64,000 nucleotides of DNA from CAJMNU01 sp905214855 (GTDB lineage: Bacteria; Bacillota; Clostridia; Lachnospirales; Lachnospiraceae). Below, one piece after another: positions 44,560 through 53,050 of the stretch. The position numbers and the translations under genes are program-made. The stretch lies in assembly GCA_937890595.1 (NCBI GenBank), contig CALADM010000031.1:1-64000 (forward strand). The letters are read 5' to 3'. The number at the start of each line of letters is the position of its first letter. Positions within the stretch are counted from its first letter, which is position 1. The notes beneath the pieces were generated by a model. That model was not told where the DNA came from. It did no database searches and saw only the letters and a program-made list of their open reading frames with translations.

Positions 44560-46353
44560 TTAAATCTCTCTTGTTGCTTCTTTCAGCCATTCTTTCTCTT
44601 CTTGTGTCAGGAATGGGGAAATCTTAGCATACACATCCTTATGGTAAGCATTCAATAATTCCTTGTCATGTGGCTCAAGAACAGTTTCATCAATTGCATC
44701 CAGATCAATCGGAACAAATGTCAAATGTTCAAATGCCATAAATTGACCGTATTGGTTCTTTTCTGCTTTTACACATACCAAAAGATTTTCTGTACGGATT
44801 CCATGACTGCCCTCAAAATATAATCCAGGCTCATCTGATGTGATCATTCCTTCCTCAAATACACATACGTCCATTCTATCAGGTGTCACTCTCCAACGGA
44901 ACTGGTTTGGACGCTCATGTACATTAAGCAGATAACCAACACCATGTCCTGTACCATGATTAAAATCCAATCCTCTCTTCCAGAACAACTCTCTTGCTGT
45001 ATAGTCCAGATTCAACCCACTGCATCCATACAAAAATTTCACATCTGCCAGACGAAGCATGCTTGCTGCTACCAGAGTGAAATGCTCCTTCTGCACCGCA
45101 TCTACTGGTCCTAATGCAATTGTTCTTGTAATATCCGTTGTTCCTTCATAGTACTGACCACCAGAGTCTACCAGATAGAGTCCTTCTGGTTTTAATACAC
45201 GATTGCTCTCTTTTGTTGCAGAATAATGACACATTGCGGCATTATCAGCATATGCAGAAATTGTAGTAAAACTCAATCCAAGGTTTCCTTCCTGCTCTCT
45301 TCTAAGACTCTCTAATTTATCAGAAACACTGATCTCGTCCATATCCATCTTTCCAATGTTTTTCTTGAGCCAATACATAAACTTTGTCACTGCGACTCCA
45401 TCTTTGATATGGGCTTTTCTCTGATTCTCCACTTCCACTGGATTCTTGATCGCTTTTGCCAGAGCAGTTGGATTCATCTTGTTGATCTTTACATTAGACA
45501 CATCCAGATTTTTGTCAATTGCGTAATTGATCTTTCCTCTCTCCAAAAGGACTTTCTCATCTTTCATCTGACTGACGAATTCATATACACTGTCATAAGG
45601 ACGGATTTCAATGCCAAGTCCCTCTAAATATCCTCTTACCTCATCATTTAATGTCTCTTTCTGGATGAAAAGATACAATTGATCCATAGTAACTACTGCA
45701 TAGGAAAGAACGATCGGATTGCATGGCACATCATTTCCACGGATATTCAAAAGCCATACGATATCATCTACTGTAGTCAAAATATGTGCTGTTGCATCAT
45801 ACTCTTTCATCTTTTCACGAAGCTGTGCGATCTTATTAGAGGCAGAACATCCTGTATATTTCTCATCTAAGATCCATACTGGTTCTTTAGAAAGTTCAGG
45901 ACGATCTTTCCATATCTCGCCTACCAGATCATTCTGATATTTTACAGATACGCCTTTTTGGGCAAGCTCGCTTTCCATTTTTTCTCCAGCAAGTGCATTG
46001 ACTACTCTGCCATCAAATCCCAAGATCTGACCTTCTTTCATGTTCTGTGCCAGAAATTCATTGATGGTAGGAACTCCCTCTTCTCCCATACGATATAATG
46101 TAAATGGAGTTCCATCCAGCTGCTTTGCAGCCTGTACAAAATAACGTCCATCTGTCCAAAGACCTGCCTGATCTTCTGTTACCACTGCTATTCCAGCGGA
46201 TCCTGTAAAACCTGTTAAATATTTTCTGCATGTAAAATGCTCGCCCACATACTCTGATTCGTGAAAATCTGATGTAGGTACATAGTATGCGTGGATTCCA
46301 TGCCCCCTCATCTGTTTTCTCAATTCTTCCAGTCTCAAAGCTATCTCATTCAT
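44560..46353 (-). CDS. Xaa-Pro aminopeptidase (M24B)
   Basis: A 597-residue metallopeptidase that removes N-terminal residues before proline. Two creatinase-like N-terminal domains (about 1-305) precede the pita-bread M24 domain. Metal ligands are visible in YLVDSGGQYYEGTTDITRT (two Asp), GTGHGVGYLLNVHE (His) and ITSDEPGLYFEG plus GIRTENLL (two Glu). Probably cytoplasmic. It ends 2 bp before mutY in the arrangement chosen. Confidence 0.94.
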   Translation of the reverse strand: MNEIALRLEELRKQMRGHGIHAYYVPTSDFHESEYVGEHFTCRKYLTGFTGSAGIAVVTEDQAGLWTDGRYFVQAAKQLDGTPFTLYRMGEEGVPTINEFLAQNMKEGQILGFDGRVVNALAGEKMESELAQKGVSVKYQNDLVGEIWKDRPELSKEPVWILDEKYTGCSASNKIAQLREKMKEYDATAHILTTVDDIVWLLNIRGNDVPCNPIVLSYAVVTMDQLYLFIQKETLNDEVRGYLEGLGIEIRPYDSVYEFVSQMKDEKVLLERGKINYAIDKNLDVSNVKINKMNPTALAKAIKNPVEVENQRKAHIKDGVAVTKFMYWLKKNIGKMDMDEISVSDKLESLRREQEGNLGLSFTTISAYADNAAMCHYSATKESNRVLKPEGLYLVDSGGQYYEGTTDITRTIALGPVDAVQKEHFTLVAASMLRLADVKFLYGCSGLNLDYTARELFWKRGLDFNHGTGHGVGYLLNVHERPNQFRWRVTPDRMDVCVFEEGMITSDEPGLYFEGSHGIRTENLLVCVKAEKNQYGQFMAFEHLTFVPIDLDAIDETVLEPHDKELLNAYHKDVYAKISPFLTQEEKEWLKEATREI

Positions 46354-46409
46354 CTTCGATACCTCCAGTTTCTCCCATCTCTACATAGTCAGACTTTTTA
46401 CCTTATAAG

Positions 46410-46436
46410 AAAAAAGAATCCTGCAGCGCAGGATTC
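46410..46436 (-). terminator. Terminator of the F420-ligase-like gene
   Basis: GAATCCTGC (46416-46424) pairs with GCAGGATTC (46428-46436) perfectly, with a U-run on the minus strand (46410-46415), 13 bp after the gene. Confidence 0.9.
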
Positions 46437-46449
46437 TCCATGCAGTTGT

Positions 46450-47649
46450 TTATTTGGTATAATTATCAAAATATCCCTGAATCAAAATGATCGGTGTTCC
46501 CTTGTCTCCGCTTCCGCTGGTCAAGTCTGCTAAAGAACCAATCAAATCTGTCAGTCTTCTTGGTGTTGTTCCCTGAGAAACCATATTTCCTGTCAGATTT
46601 TCTGCTTTTTCATCTTTTTCACGGATATACTTAGAAATTGCATCCTTTAACTCCTTACCGGAAAGATTTGCAAAATCATTATCTGCCAGATATTTCAATT
46701 TTACTTCGTTTGGAGTTCCCTCTAATCCTGCTGTATAAGCTGGAGAAACAACCGGATCAGCAAGTTCCCAGATCTTTCCTACTGGATCTTTAAATGCTCC
46801 ATCTCCATATACCATGACTTCTATATGTTTGCCTGTTTTCTCCAGAAGAGAACTCTGGATCTTTTCTACTACTTCCTCACAATGGATAGGGAAGAGTTTT
46901 ACAGTTGTCTCTGTCGCCTTGTTAGAACCCAGAAGACCATATTTGTCATTATAACCGCTTCCGTCAACACTGGAAGTTAAGATATCATCCAAAGTATAAA
47001 CCTTCTCTCCTCCAGCTGCTTTCAGGATTCTTTTGGTTCTTGCTCTGGTATGAATATCACAGGACAATACACTCTTAGTATAATCTAAAATCGCCTTTGG
47101 ATTGTTTGCAAAAATAATCTCTACTTCACAGCCACATTCCTGAATCAGATTTTTGTAATACTCTACATAGTCCACACCAGTAAATGTATGTTTCTGATAT
47201 CCAAACAATTCTCTGTAACGTTCTTCTGTCAAAACATCACTCCACGGATTCACTCCTGCATCATCCAATGCATCCATAGAAACCAGATGGTTTCCGACCT
47301 CATCAGACGGATAGCTTAACATCAGAACAATCTTCTTGCATCCTGTCGCAATTCCTTTCAGACAGATCGCAAAACGGTTACGGCTCAGAATCGGGAACAA
47401 CACTCCAACCGTATCATCACCGAATTTGCCTTTAACATCTTTCGCAATCTGATCTACGGTTGCGTAATTTCCCTGCGCTCTGGCTACGACTGCCTCTGTC
47501 ACTGCTACAACATCTCTGTCTCTCAATGCGAACTTTTCGCTCTCTGCCGCTGCCAAAACGGAATCGACAACGATCGACACCAAATCATCTCCCTGGCGAA
47601 TGATCGGAGCGCGAACCCCGCGGGAAACAGTTCCTACTAATCTTTCCAT
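46450..47649 (-). CDS. F420-ligase-like (CofE family) protein
   Basis: A 399-residue protein with the fold of coenzyme F420-0:L-glutamate ligase (PF01996). GVRAPIIRQGDDLVSIV near residue 11 and DRDVVAVTEAVVARAQGN near 44 match the start of that family. It is longer than archaeal CofE (about 250 residues), with a C-terminal part of its own. Clostridia of this kind are not known to make F420, and no other F420 gene is in the window, so it probably adds Glu, or another amino acid, to a different acceptor. It stands alone upstream of pepP. Confidence 0.75.
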   Translation of the reverse strand: MERLVGTVSRGVRAPIIRQGDDLVSIVVDSVLAAAESEKFALRDRDVVAVTEAVVARAQGNYATVDQIAKDVKGKFGDDTVGVLFPILSRNRFAICLKGIATGCKKIVLMLSYPSDEVGNHLVSMDALDDAGVNPWSDVLTEERYRELFGYQKHTFTGVDYVEYYKNLIQECGCEVEIIFANNPKAILDYTKSVLSCDIHTRARTKRILKAAGGEKVYTLDDILTSSVDGSGYNDKYGLLGSNKATETTVKLFPIHCEEVVEKIQSSLLEKTGKHIEVMVYGDGAFKDPVGKIWELADPVVSPAYTAGLEGTPNEVKLKYLADNDFANLSGKELKDAISKYIREKDEKAENLTGNMVSQGTTPRRLTDLIGSLADLTSGSGDKGTPIILIQGYFDNYTK

Positions 47650-47729
47650 CTTTTTACCAACCTTTCATACGGTCTATGATCGTATTATTTTCTATCAAAT
47701 CTCATCTTATCATATTTTTCTAAAAAAAT

Positions 47730-49010
47730 CTATTCTTTGCAAAGAATAATATCATCACGTTCTGGTCCATTGGATACCATAGTTACCGGCACCCCAAGCT
47801 CCTGCTCAATCCGCTCAATATATCTGCGGCAATTCTCAGGCAGCTCACTGTAAGTGCGTATTCCTCTGATATCACATTCCCAACCGGGAAGCGTCTCATA
47901 CACTGGTTTTGCTTTTTCAAGCTGTACAGTGGTCGGGAAATCCTTTGTGATTTTGCCGTCTATTTCATATCCAACACAGATTTTCAGTTCTTTTAGATAT
48001 CCCAATGCATCAACGACTGTCAAAACCACTTCTGTTGCGCCCTGAATCCTGCATCCATAACGGGTTGCCACTGCATCAAACCAGCCCATACGTCTTGGTC
48101 TTCCTGTAGTCGCACCATACTCTCCCTTATCGCCCCCGTGTCTTCGCATCTGCTCTGCTTCTTCCCCAAAGATCTCGCTCACAAATGCTCCGGCTCCGAC
48201 AGAACTGGAATAAGCCTTGACTACCGCAATGATATCCTTAATTTCATAAGGAGGGATTCCTGCACCGATTGCTCCATACGCAGCTAATGTGGAAGAAGAT
48301 GTCACCATTGGATAAATACCATGATCTGGATCTTTTAAAGATCCAAGCTGTCCCTCCAGCAAAATTCGTTTTCCATCCTGAATCGCATGATATAGATAAG
48401 AGGACACATCACATACATATGGCTTTATCATATCCCGATACCCTAAAAGTGTCTGGAACAATTCTCCTTTATCCAGTATTGGCTTGTGATACAAATGCTC
48501 TAATAATACATTTTTCATATCACACACCCTGTCTACTTTATCCTTGAGGGTCTCCTCATCAAACAGCTCACTTACCTGAAAGCCAATTTTGGCATACTTA
48601 TCAGAATAAAATGGTGCGATTCCTGACTTTGTCGAACCAAAAGACTTTCCTCCCAGACGTTCTTCCTCATACTGGTCAAACAAGATATGATATGGCATCA
48701 AGATCTGTGCTCTGTCTGAGACAAGGATCTTCGGCGCTGGCACACCACTCTCTGTCAGGCTTTTGATTTCTTTCAACAGATATGGAATATTTAACGCAAC
48801 ACCGTTTCCAATCACACTGGTTGTATGATGATAAAATACCCCAGAAGGCAGCAAATGAAGCGCAAATCTGCCATAATTGTTGATAATGGTATGTCCTGCA
48901 TTACTTCCACCCTGAAAACGGACAATAATATCCGATTCTCTTGCCAACATATCTGTAATCTTACCTTTGCCTTCGTCTCCCCAATTGGCTCCTACAATCG
49001 CTCTAACCAT
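47730..49010 (-). CDS. purA: Adenylosuccinate synthetase
   Basis: PurA couples GTP hydrolysis to joining IMP and aspartate, the first step from IMP to AMP. The 426-residue length is typical. GANWGDEGKGKITDML at residue 7 is the GTP-binding start with the catalytic Asp, GGSNAGHTI carries the catalytic His, and GATTGRPRRMGWFD is the IMP site. It has its own promoter, bracketed by a dyad (49132-49174), and is divergent from a small XRE regulator. AGGAGG precedes the ATG. Confidence 0.97.
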   Translation of the reverse strand: MVRAIVGANWGDEGKGKITDMLARESDIIVRFQGGSNAGHTIINNYGRFALHLLPSGVFYHHTTSVIGNGVALNIPYLLKEIKSLTESGVPAPKILVSDRAQILMPYHILFDQYEEERLGGKSFGSTKSGIAPFYSDKYAKIGFQVSELFDEETLKDKVDRVCDMKNVLLEHLYHKPILDKGELFQTLLGYRDMIKPYVCDVSSYLYHAIQDGKRILLEGQLGSLKDPDHGIYPMVTSSSTLAAYGAIGAGIPPYEIKDIIAVVKAYSSSVGAGAFVSEIFGEEAEQMRRHGGDKGEYGATTGRPRRMGWFDAVATRYGCRIQGATEVVLTVVDALGYLKELKICVGYEIDGKITKDFPTTVQLEKAKPVYETLPGWECDIRGIRTYSELPENCRRYIERIEQELGVPVTMVSNGPERDDIILCKE

Positions 49011-49131
49011 GCATTTTCCCTCCTAGTATATTTACAGCTTCAGTCTGACTGCCCTTGTACAAAAGATAACATATTCTGCTATGATAAATACATTCGCATC
49101 ATCACACCTATGCTGCATGTTTTTTTAACAG

Positions 49132-49174
49132 AAAACAGTATATATGATGTTTTTTCCAAAATCAATACTGTTTT
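49132..49174 (-). promoter_or_regulatory. purA promoter bracketed by an inverted repeat
   Basis: AAAACAGTA (49132-49140) and TACTGTTTT (49166-49174) are perfect complements. Within this interval lie minus-strand TTGATT (49160-49165) and TATACT (49137-49142), 17 bp apart. The -10 box overlaps one arm and the -35 abuts the other, so a protein bound to the dyad would block polymerase. The rest of 49011-49413 holds the XRE gene's own -10 (TATAAT at 49341) and no gene. Confidence 0.6.
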
Positions 49175-49413
49175 CAAAAAAAATCATGCCCACTTTTTCC
49201 ACACTTTCAAAAACATCACATTTCGAAACAAACCGTAACATTTTTTCGTCAAATTAACAAATATCCTTCCTATTTTCTCACTAAAAAGATGCTCTTTGTT
49301 TCCTAGTCTCTGTATTTCTGGTTAATTTGCAAGGATATTGTATAATAAAACTACTTTACTAAATACTAAACAACAACATATTACCCAAATTTTAAATGGA
49401 GGTTTTTGTCTGC

Positions 49414-49788
49414 ATGGTAGCAAAACGACTAAAAGAACTACGACTTGCATCTTCAGCCAGCCAGGCTGACATTGCCCATATCCTCAACATCTCCAGAGTT
49501 GCCTACTCATTTTATGAAAATGGCAAACGCCAGCCCAATCTGGAGTCTCTCTCCATTTTAGCTGATTATTATGAAGTGAGTGTGGATTATTTAATGGGCC
49601 GAACCTTAATTTCCCGTCCTGCGGAAGAATTAACCGCTCAGGAAATCAATCTTCTCTCTTATTTCCGCTCTTGTGATACCAGAGGGAAGGAAGCTATTTT
49701 AACACTTTCTAATTACGAATCTAAAATTTCTACCTTGTTGAAACACAAAAATTCTAAAAAATTGTCTCCACCTGCCTCTCTTCACTAA
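49414..49788 (+). CDS. XRE-family transcriptional regulator
   Basis: A 124-residue regulator with an N-terminal Cro/CI helix-turn-helix: SQADIAHILNISRVAYSFYE and NGKRQPNLESLSILADYYEV are the two halves, residues about 14-55. The C-terminal half (about 65-124) is helical with a basic tail and no ligand motif. I chose the ATG at 49414, 11 nt after GGAGG; an in-frame ATG at 49396 overlaps that site. It is divergent from purA, whose promoter carries a dyad it could bind; this is inferred from position. Confidence 0.88.
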   Translation: MVAKRLKELRLASSASQADIAHILNISRVAYSFYENGKRQPNLESLSILADYYEVSVDYLMGRTLISRPAEELTAQEINLLSYFRSCDTRGKEAILTLSNYESKISTLLKHKNSKKLSPPASLH

Positions 49789-49836
49789 AGGCAGTCCATA
49801 TACTTGTAAACCGGAGTTTCGTGTAAAGCATTCTTG

Positions 49837-49878
49837 CTGCGTCAAAGAACCTCATCTAAAATAGGTTTTTTGGCGCAG
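49837..49878. repeat. Inverted repeat after the XRE gene
   Basis: CTGCGTCAAAGAACCT (49837-49852) pairs with AGGTTTTTTGGCGCAG (49863-49878) with two mismatches. No T-run follows on the plus strand, so it is not a standard terminator, although it could stall or stabilise the XRE transcript. Confidence 0.55.
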
Positions 49879-49914
49879 TGTGATGTAATACATATCATAC
49901 TTCATTACAGAAAC

Positions 49915-49949
49915 TCAAAAAGAGGTTGGAGAAAAATACTCCAGCCTCT
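49915..49949 (-). terminator. Terminator of purC
   Basis: AGAGGTTGGAG (49921-49931) pairs with CTCCAGCCTCT (49939-49949), nearly perfectly, with a U-run on the minus strand at 49915-49920. Confidence 0.85.
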
Positions 49950-50010
49950 CTCAAAATACACATTTTCTTTCACAAATACTTCTATTCTTCAGATTATATG
50001 TATCCTCTAT

Positions 50011-50697
50011 TTATGCAAAAAACAATTTTGATAATGTCATTGGATCAATGTACTGACCATCTTTGTAAACACGCATGTTTCCAGAAGCAACTTCATCGAT
50101 CAGCATAACATTGCCATCTGCATCATATCCAAATTCGAACTTGATATCATATAATACCATGCCTTTTTCTTTCAGATCATCTGCTACGATCTGAGTGATC
50201 TTCTGTGTCATATCTTTGATATCTTCGTACTGCTGATCACTCATAACGCCTAATGCTACCAAAGCGTCTTTTGTTACAAGCGGATCACCTAATGCATCAT
50301 TTTTAAATGTAGTTTCTACATATGCCGGTAAATCTGCCCCTTCTTCAATATACTGACCATAACGACGGATAAAACTTCCTACTGCTTTATGGCGGCAGAT
50401 TACCTCAAGTCCCTGTCCAAATACTTTTGCCGGGAGTACTTCCATCGTTGTGTCTTCCAGGTTTGCATTTACATAATGTGTTTTAATACCTGCTGCATTG
50501 ATTTTCTCAAAGAAGTAAATGGACATGCGGAGATTCACATCACCTACACCGTCAATTGTAAGACCTACAGCATTCTCACCTGGATCGAACACACCATCTT
50601 TTCCAGTACAGTCATCTTTGAACTTTAAAAGATAATTACCATTCTCCAACGCATACACATCTTTTGTCTTACCTGTATAAACTAATTTTTTTTCCAT
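50011..50697 (-). CDS. purC: SAICAR synthase
   Basis: PurC joins CAIR and aspartate using ATP. The 228-residue protein shows LVYTGKTKDVYALENGNYL at the start (nucleotide site), the conserved KVFGQGLEVICRHKAVGSFI, and DIKFEFGYDADGNVMLIDEV, the Mg and catalytic region. It has a strong promoter and terminator and is therefore separate from the purE operon at 1.8-5.4 kb. AGGAGG precedes the ATG. Confidence 0.97.
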   Translation of the reverse strand: MEKKLVYTGKTKDVYALENGNYLLKFKDDCTGKDGVFDPGENAVGLTIDGVGDVNLRMSIYFFEKINAAGIKTHYVNANLEDTTMEVLPAKVFGQGLEVICRHKAVGSFIRRYGQYIEEGADLPAYVETTFKNDALGDPLVTKDALVALGVMSDQQYEDIKDMTQKITQIVADDLKEKGMVLYDIKFEFGYDADGNVMLIDEVASGNMRVYKDGQYIDPMTLSKLFFA

Positions 50698-50764
50698 TAC
50701 TATACCTCCTGGCTGTCTTGTCTCATTGTTTTATCTGTATTATTTGAATCATGTAGACAGATTC

Positions 50765-50793
50765 ATTATAATTCACGATACTTCATTTGGCAA
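50765..50793 (-). promoter_or_regulatory. Promoter of purC
   Basis: Minus-strand TTGCCA (50788-50793) and TATAAT (50765-50770) with a 17-bp spacer. Confidence 0.8.
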
Positions 50794-50879
50794 TATCATC
50801 GCTGTATTTTATTTTCTTATGAATTTTTTCGTTTTTCTTTATAGATACCTAAAACAGAAAACATATGTTTCCACTTGTT

Positions 50880-52310
50880 TTATACATGGATCTCTGTCTT
50901 TAAGCCCAGTAATCCCTCATTTTCCTTGAGGATCGGACTTATGACTTCAGATAAAAATTCTTCTACCTGCTCTTTCGCACGTCCCGTATAGCGTGAAGGA
51001 TCCATCGTTTTTTTCAGTTCCTCCAGACTCAGTCCAAATGCCGGATCTGCTGCGATCAATTCCAAAAGATTGTTTTCTAATCCCTTTTCCTTAACATTAC
51101 GCCCAGCTTCCATGGACAGGACACGGATTTTTTCATGCAGCTCCTGACGGTCACCACCAGCTTTTACTGCATCCATCATAATATTCTCTGTTGCCATAAA
51201 CGGCAATTCTGCCATTAGATGTTTTTCGATCACTTTTGGATACACAACAAGTCCATCCACAATATTCAAATATAAATCCAAAATGCCATCGATTGCCAAA
51301 AATCCCTCAGGAATACTTAGACGCTTATTTGCAGAATCATCCAGTGTTCTCTCAAACCATTGCGTTGACGCAACTAACATCGGATTCATCATATCAGACA
51401 TCACATAATTTGCCAGAGAAGCCATACGCTCACTTCTCATCGGATTTCTCTTGTACGCCATAGCAGAAGAGCCGATCTGGTTCTTCTCAAAAGGTTCTTC
51501 TATCTCTTTCAAATGCTGAAGGAGACGGATATCATTTGAAAATTTATGTGCGCTCTGTGCAATTCCTGCCAAAACCGAAAGGACACGGCTGTCATTTTTT
51601 CTGGAATATGTCTGTCCTGATACTGGATAACATCCTGCAAACCCCATCTTTTCAGCAATTTTCTGATCTAATTTTTTGCATTTTTCATGATCTCCTCCAA
51701 ACAGCTCCAAAAAGCTTGCCTGTGTCCCAGTCGTTCCCTTAGAGCCAAGAAGACGCAGAGAATCTAAGACAAAATCAAGATCATCCAGATCTAATTTAAG
51801 GTCCATCAGCCAAAGCGTAGCACGTTTCCCCACTGTTGTCGGCTGTGCAGGTTGAAAATGGGTAAATGCCAAGGTTGGCTGTGCTTTGTATGCATCCGCA
51901 AATTTTGACAGTTCTGCGATCACATTGACCAGCTTTTTCTTTACTAGCTTCAACGCCTCTGCCATGATAATGATATCTGTATTGTCTCCAACATAACAGG
52001 AGGTCGCTCCCAGATGAATGATCCCTTTTGCATTCGGACACTGAACACCATAGGCATACACATGGGACATCACATCATGTCTGACTATTTTTTCGCGTTC
52101 TTTTGCCACATCATAATTAATATCATCCTGATGTTCTTTCAATTCCTGGATCTGTTCCAAAGTCACTGGCAATCCCAGCTCATACTCTGTTTCAGCCAAA
52201 GCAACCCAAAGTTTTCTCCATGTCCGAAACTTCATGTCTGGAGAGAATAGATACTGCATCTTGCGACTTGCATAGCGCTCAGAAAGTGGGCTTTGATATT
52301 TGTCATACAT
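50880..52310 (-). CDS. purB: Adenylosuccinate lyase
   Basis: PurB cleaves fumarate from SAICAR and from adenylosuccinate, so it serves both the pathway of PurC and that of PurA. The start at 52310 has AAGGAG 8 nt upstream and gives 476 residues, typical of the long form. The family signature is GSSAMAYKRNPMRSERM, and the active-site region THFQPAQPTTVGKR is intact. Confidence 0.97.
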   Translation of the reverse strand: MYDKYQSPLSERYASRKMQYLFSPDMKFRTWRKLWVALAETEYELGLPVTLEQIQELKEHQDDINYDVAKEREKIVRHDVMSHVYAYGVQCPNAKGIIHLGATSCYVGDNTDIIIMAEALKLVKKKLVNVIAELSKFADAYKAQPTLAFTHFQPAQPTTVGKRATLWLMDLKLDLDDLDFVLDSLRLLGSKGTTGTQASFLELFGGDHEKCKKLDQKIAEKMGFAGCYPVSGQTYSRKNDSRVLSVLAGIAQSAHKFSNDIRLLQHLKEIEEPFEKNQIGSSAMAYKRNPMRSERMASLANYVMSDMMNPMLVASTQWFERTLDDSANKRLSIPEGFLAIDGILDLYLNIVDGLVVYPKVIEKHLMAELPFMATENIMMDAVKAGGDRQELHEKIRVLSMEAGRNVKEKGLENNLLELIAADPAFGLSLEELKKTMDPSRYTGRAKEQVEEFLSEVISPILKENEGLLGLKTEIHV

Positions 52311-52419
52311 ATTGTTTTCTCCTTTTACACAGAATACATCAATCAATGAATTCCCATACGGTTAAATTTCTTGATAGATTTATAAGTTGTAAAGATAAAA
52401 CACTGCTTTTTCAGTAGAA

Positions 52420-52448
52420 ATTATAATACATGATAAAAAAGAAAACAA
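52420..52448 (-). promoter_or_regulatory. Promoter of purB
   Basis: Minus-strand TTGTTT (52443-52448) and TATAAT (52420-52425) with a 17-bp spacer, about 110 bp before the start codon. Confidence 0.65.
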
Positions 52449-52510
52449 TAGAAAGTTTGATAAAATATCCGCTTCTTTCAGGAAAAATGTTTTGTGATGT
52501 TGCACAAACA

Positions 52511-52553
52511 AAAACAGCGCAGCACAGCAAATTTTACTCTGCATATCCTGCGC
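52511..52553 (-). terminator. Terminator of the lipoprotein gene
   Basis: GCGCAG (52517-52522) pairs with CTGCGC (52548-52553), with further inner pairing, and a U-rich run follows on the minus strand. Confidence 0.65.
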
Positions 52554-52574
52554 CATTTCTTTTTTCAGATCACT

Positions 52575-52940
52575 TTATCTGGAAGATGTTGTTCCTGTAG
52601 TCAGATCGTCCATGCCATCCTCTACATCCTTTACAACCCCGTCTAAAATCCCAGTACTCTCAGCAGCATCTGTGTCACTTTCCTCCCTGCTATGCATAGT
52701 GGTCTCTCTGACGGTTTCACTTGGGTCTGCACTGTTATTATAAGAAGTACTTTCCATAGCTGTACTTTCTGAATCAGATTCTCTTGTCTGTGTACTTTCC
52801 ATACTGCTGTCTTCCTTCTTACTCTCTTGGACAGTACTTCCCCTGTCTGCATCGTCTCCCATTCCGCATCCACACCCAGCAAGAACCAACATGGAAACGG
52901 CTGCCATCATTCCAAGTAGATATTGTTTTATTTTTTTCAT
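52575..52940 (-). CDS. Small Ser/Thr/Glu-rich lipoprotein
   Basis: A 121-residue secreted lipoprotein. The signal peptide (MKKIKQYLLGMMAAVSMLVL) ends in the lipobox LAGC, so the first Cys near residue 23 is lipidated; Cys-Gly-Cys-Gly follows. The mature part is low-complexity, rich in Ser, Thr, Glu and Asp, with repeated ES(T/D/S) steps, and probably extended and disordered. The C-terminal helix GVVKDVEDGMDDL resembles short segments seen in other Lachnospiraceae lipoproteins. The RBS AAAGGAG is inside a perfect hairpin (52947-52990). Function unknown. Confidence 0.8.
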   Translation of the reverse strand: MKKIKQYLLGMMAAVSMLVLAGCGCGMGDDADRGSTVQESKKEDSSMESTQTRESDSESTAMESTSYNNSADPSETVRETTMHSREESDTDAAESTGILDGVVKDVEDGMDDLTTGTTSSR

Positions 52941-52946
52941 GATACA

Positions 52947-52990
52947 AAATCTCCTTTCTAGGATTAGTATGCGTCCCAGAAAGGAGATTT
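52947..52990 (-). promoter_or_regulatory. Perfect hairpin enclosing the lipoprotein RBS
   Basis: On the minus strand AAATCTCCTTTCT pairs with AGAAAGGAGATTT (13 bp, no mismatch) around an 18-base loop. The second arm contains the Shine-Dalgarno AAAGGAG, 10 nt before the ATG at 52940; the first arm is its anti-sequence. There is only a short U-run after it, so it fits translational control better than termination. Confidence 0.65.
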
Positions 52991-53050
52991 ATAGTGGTTT
53001 ATTTTTCCATTTGTTTGAACGAAACAGTTTTTCACAACTCTATTTTCATG

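Noticed and set aside
46450..47649. Evidence for F420 biosynthesis
   Set aside because: A single CofE-fold protein without other pathway genes does not support it.
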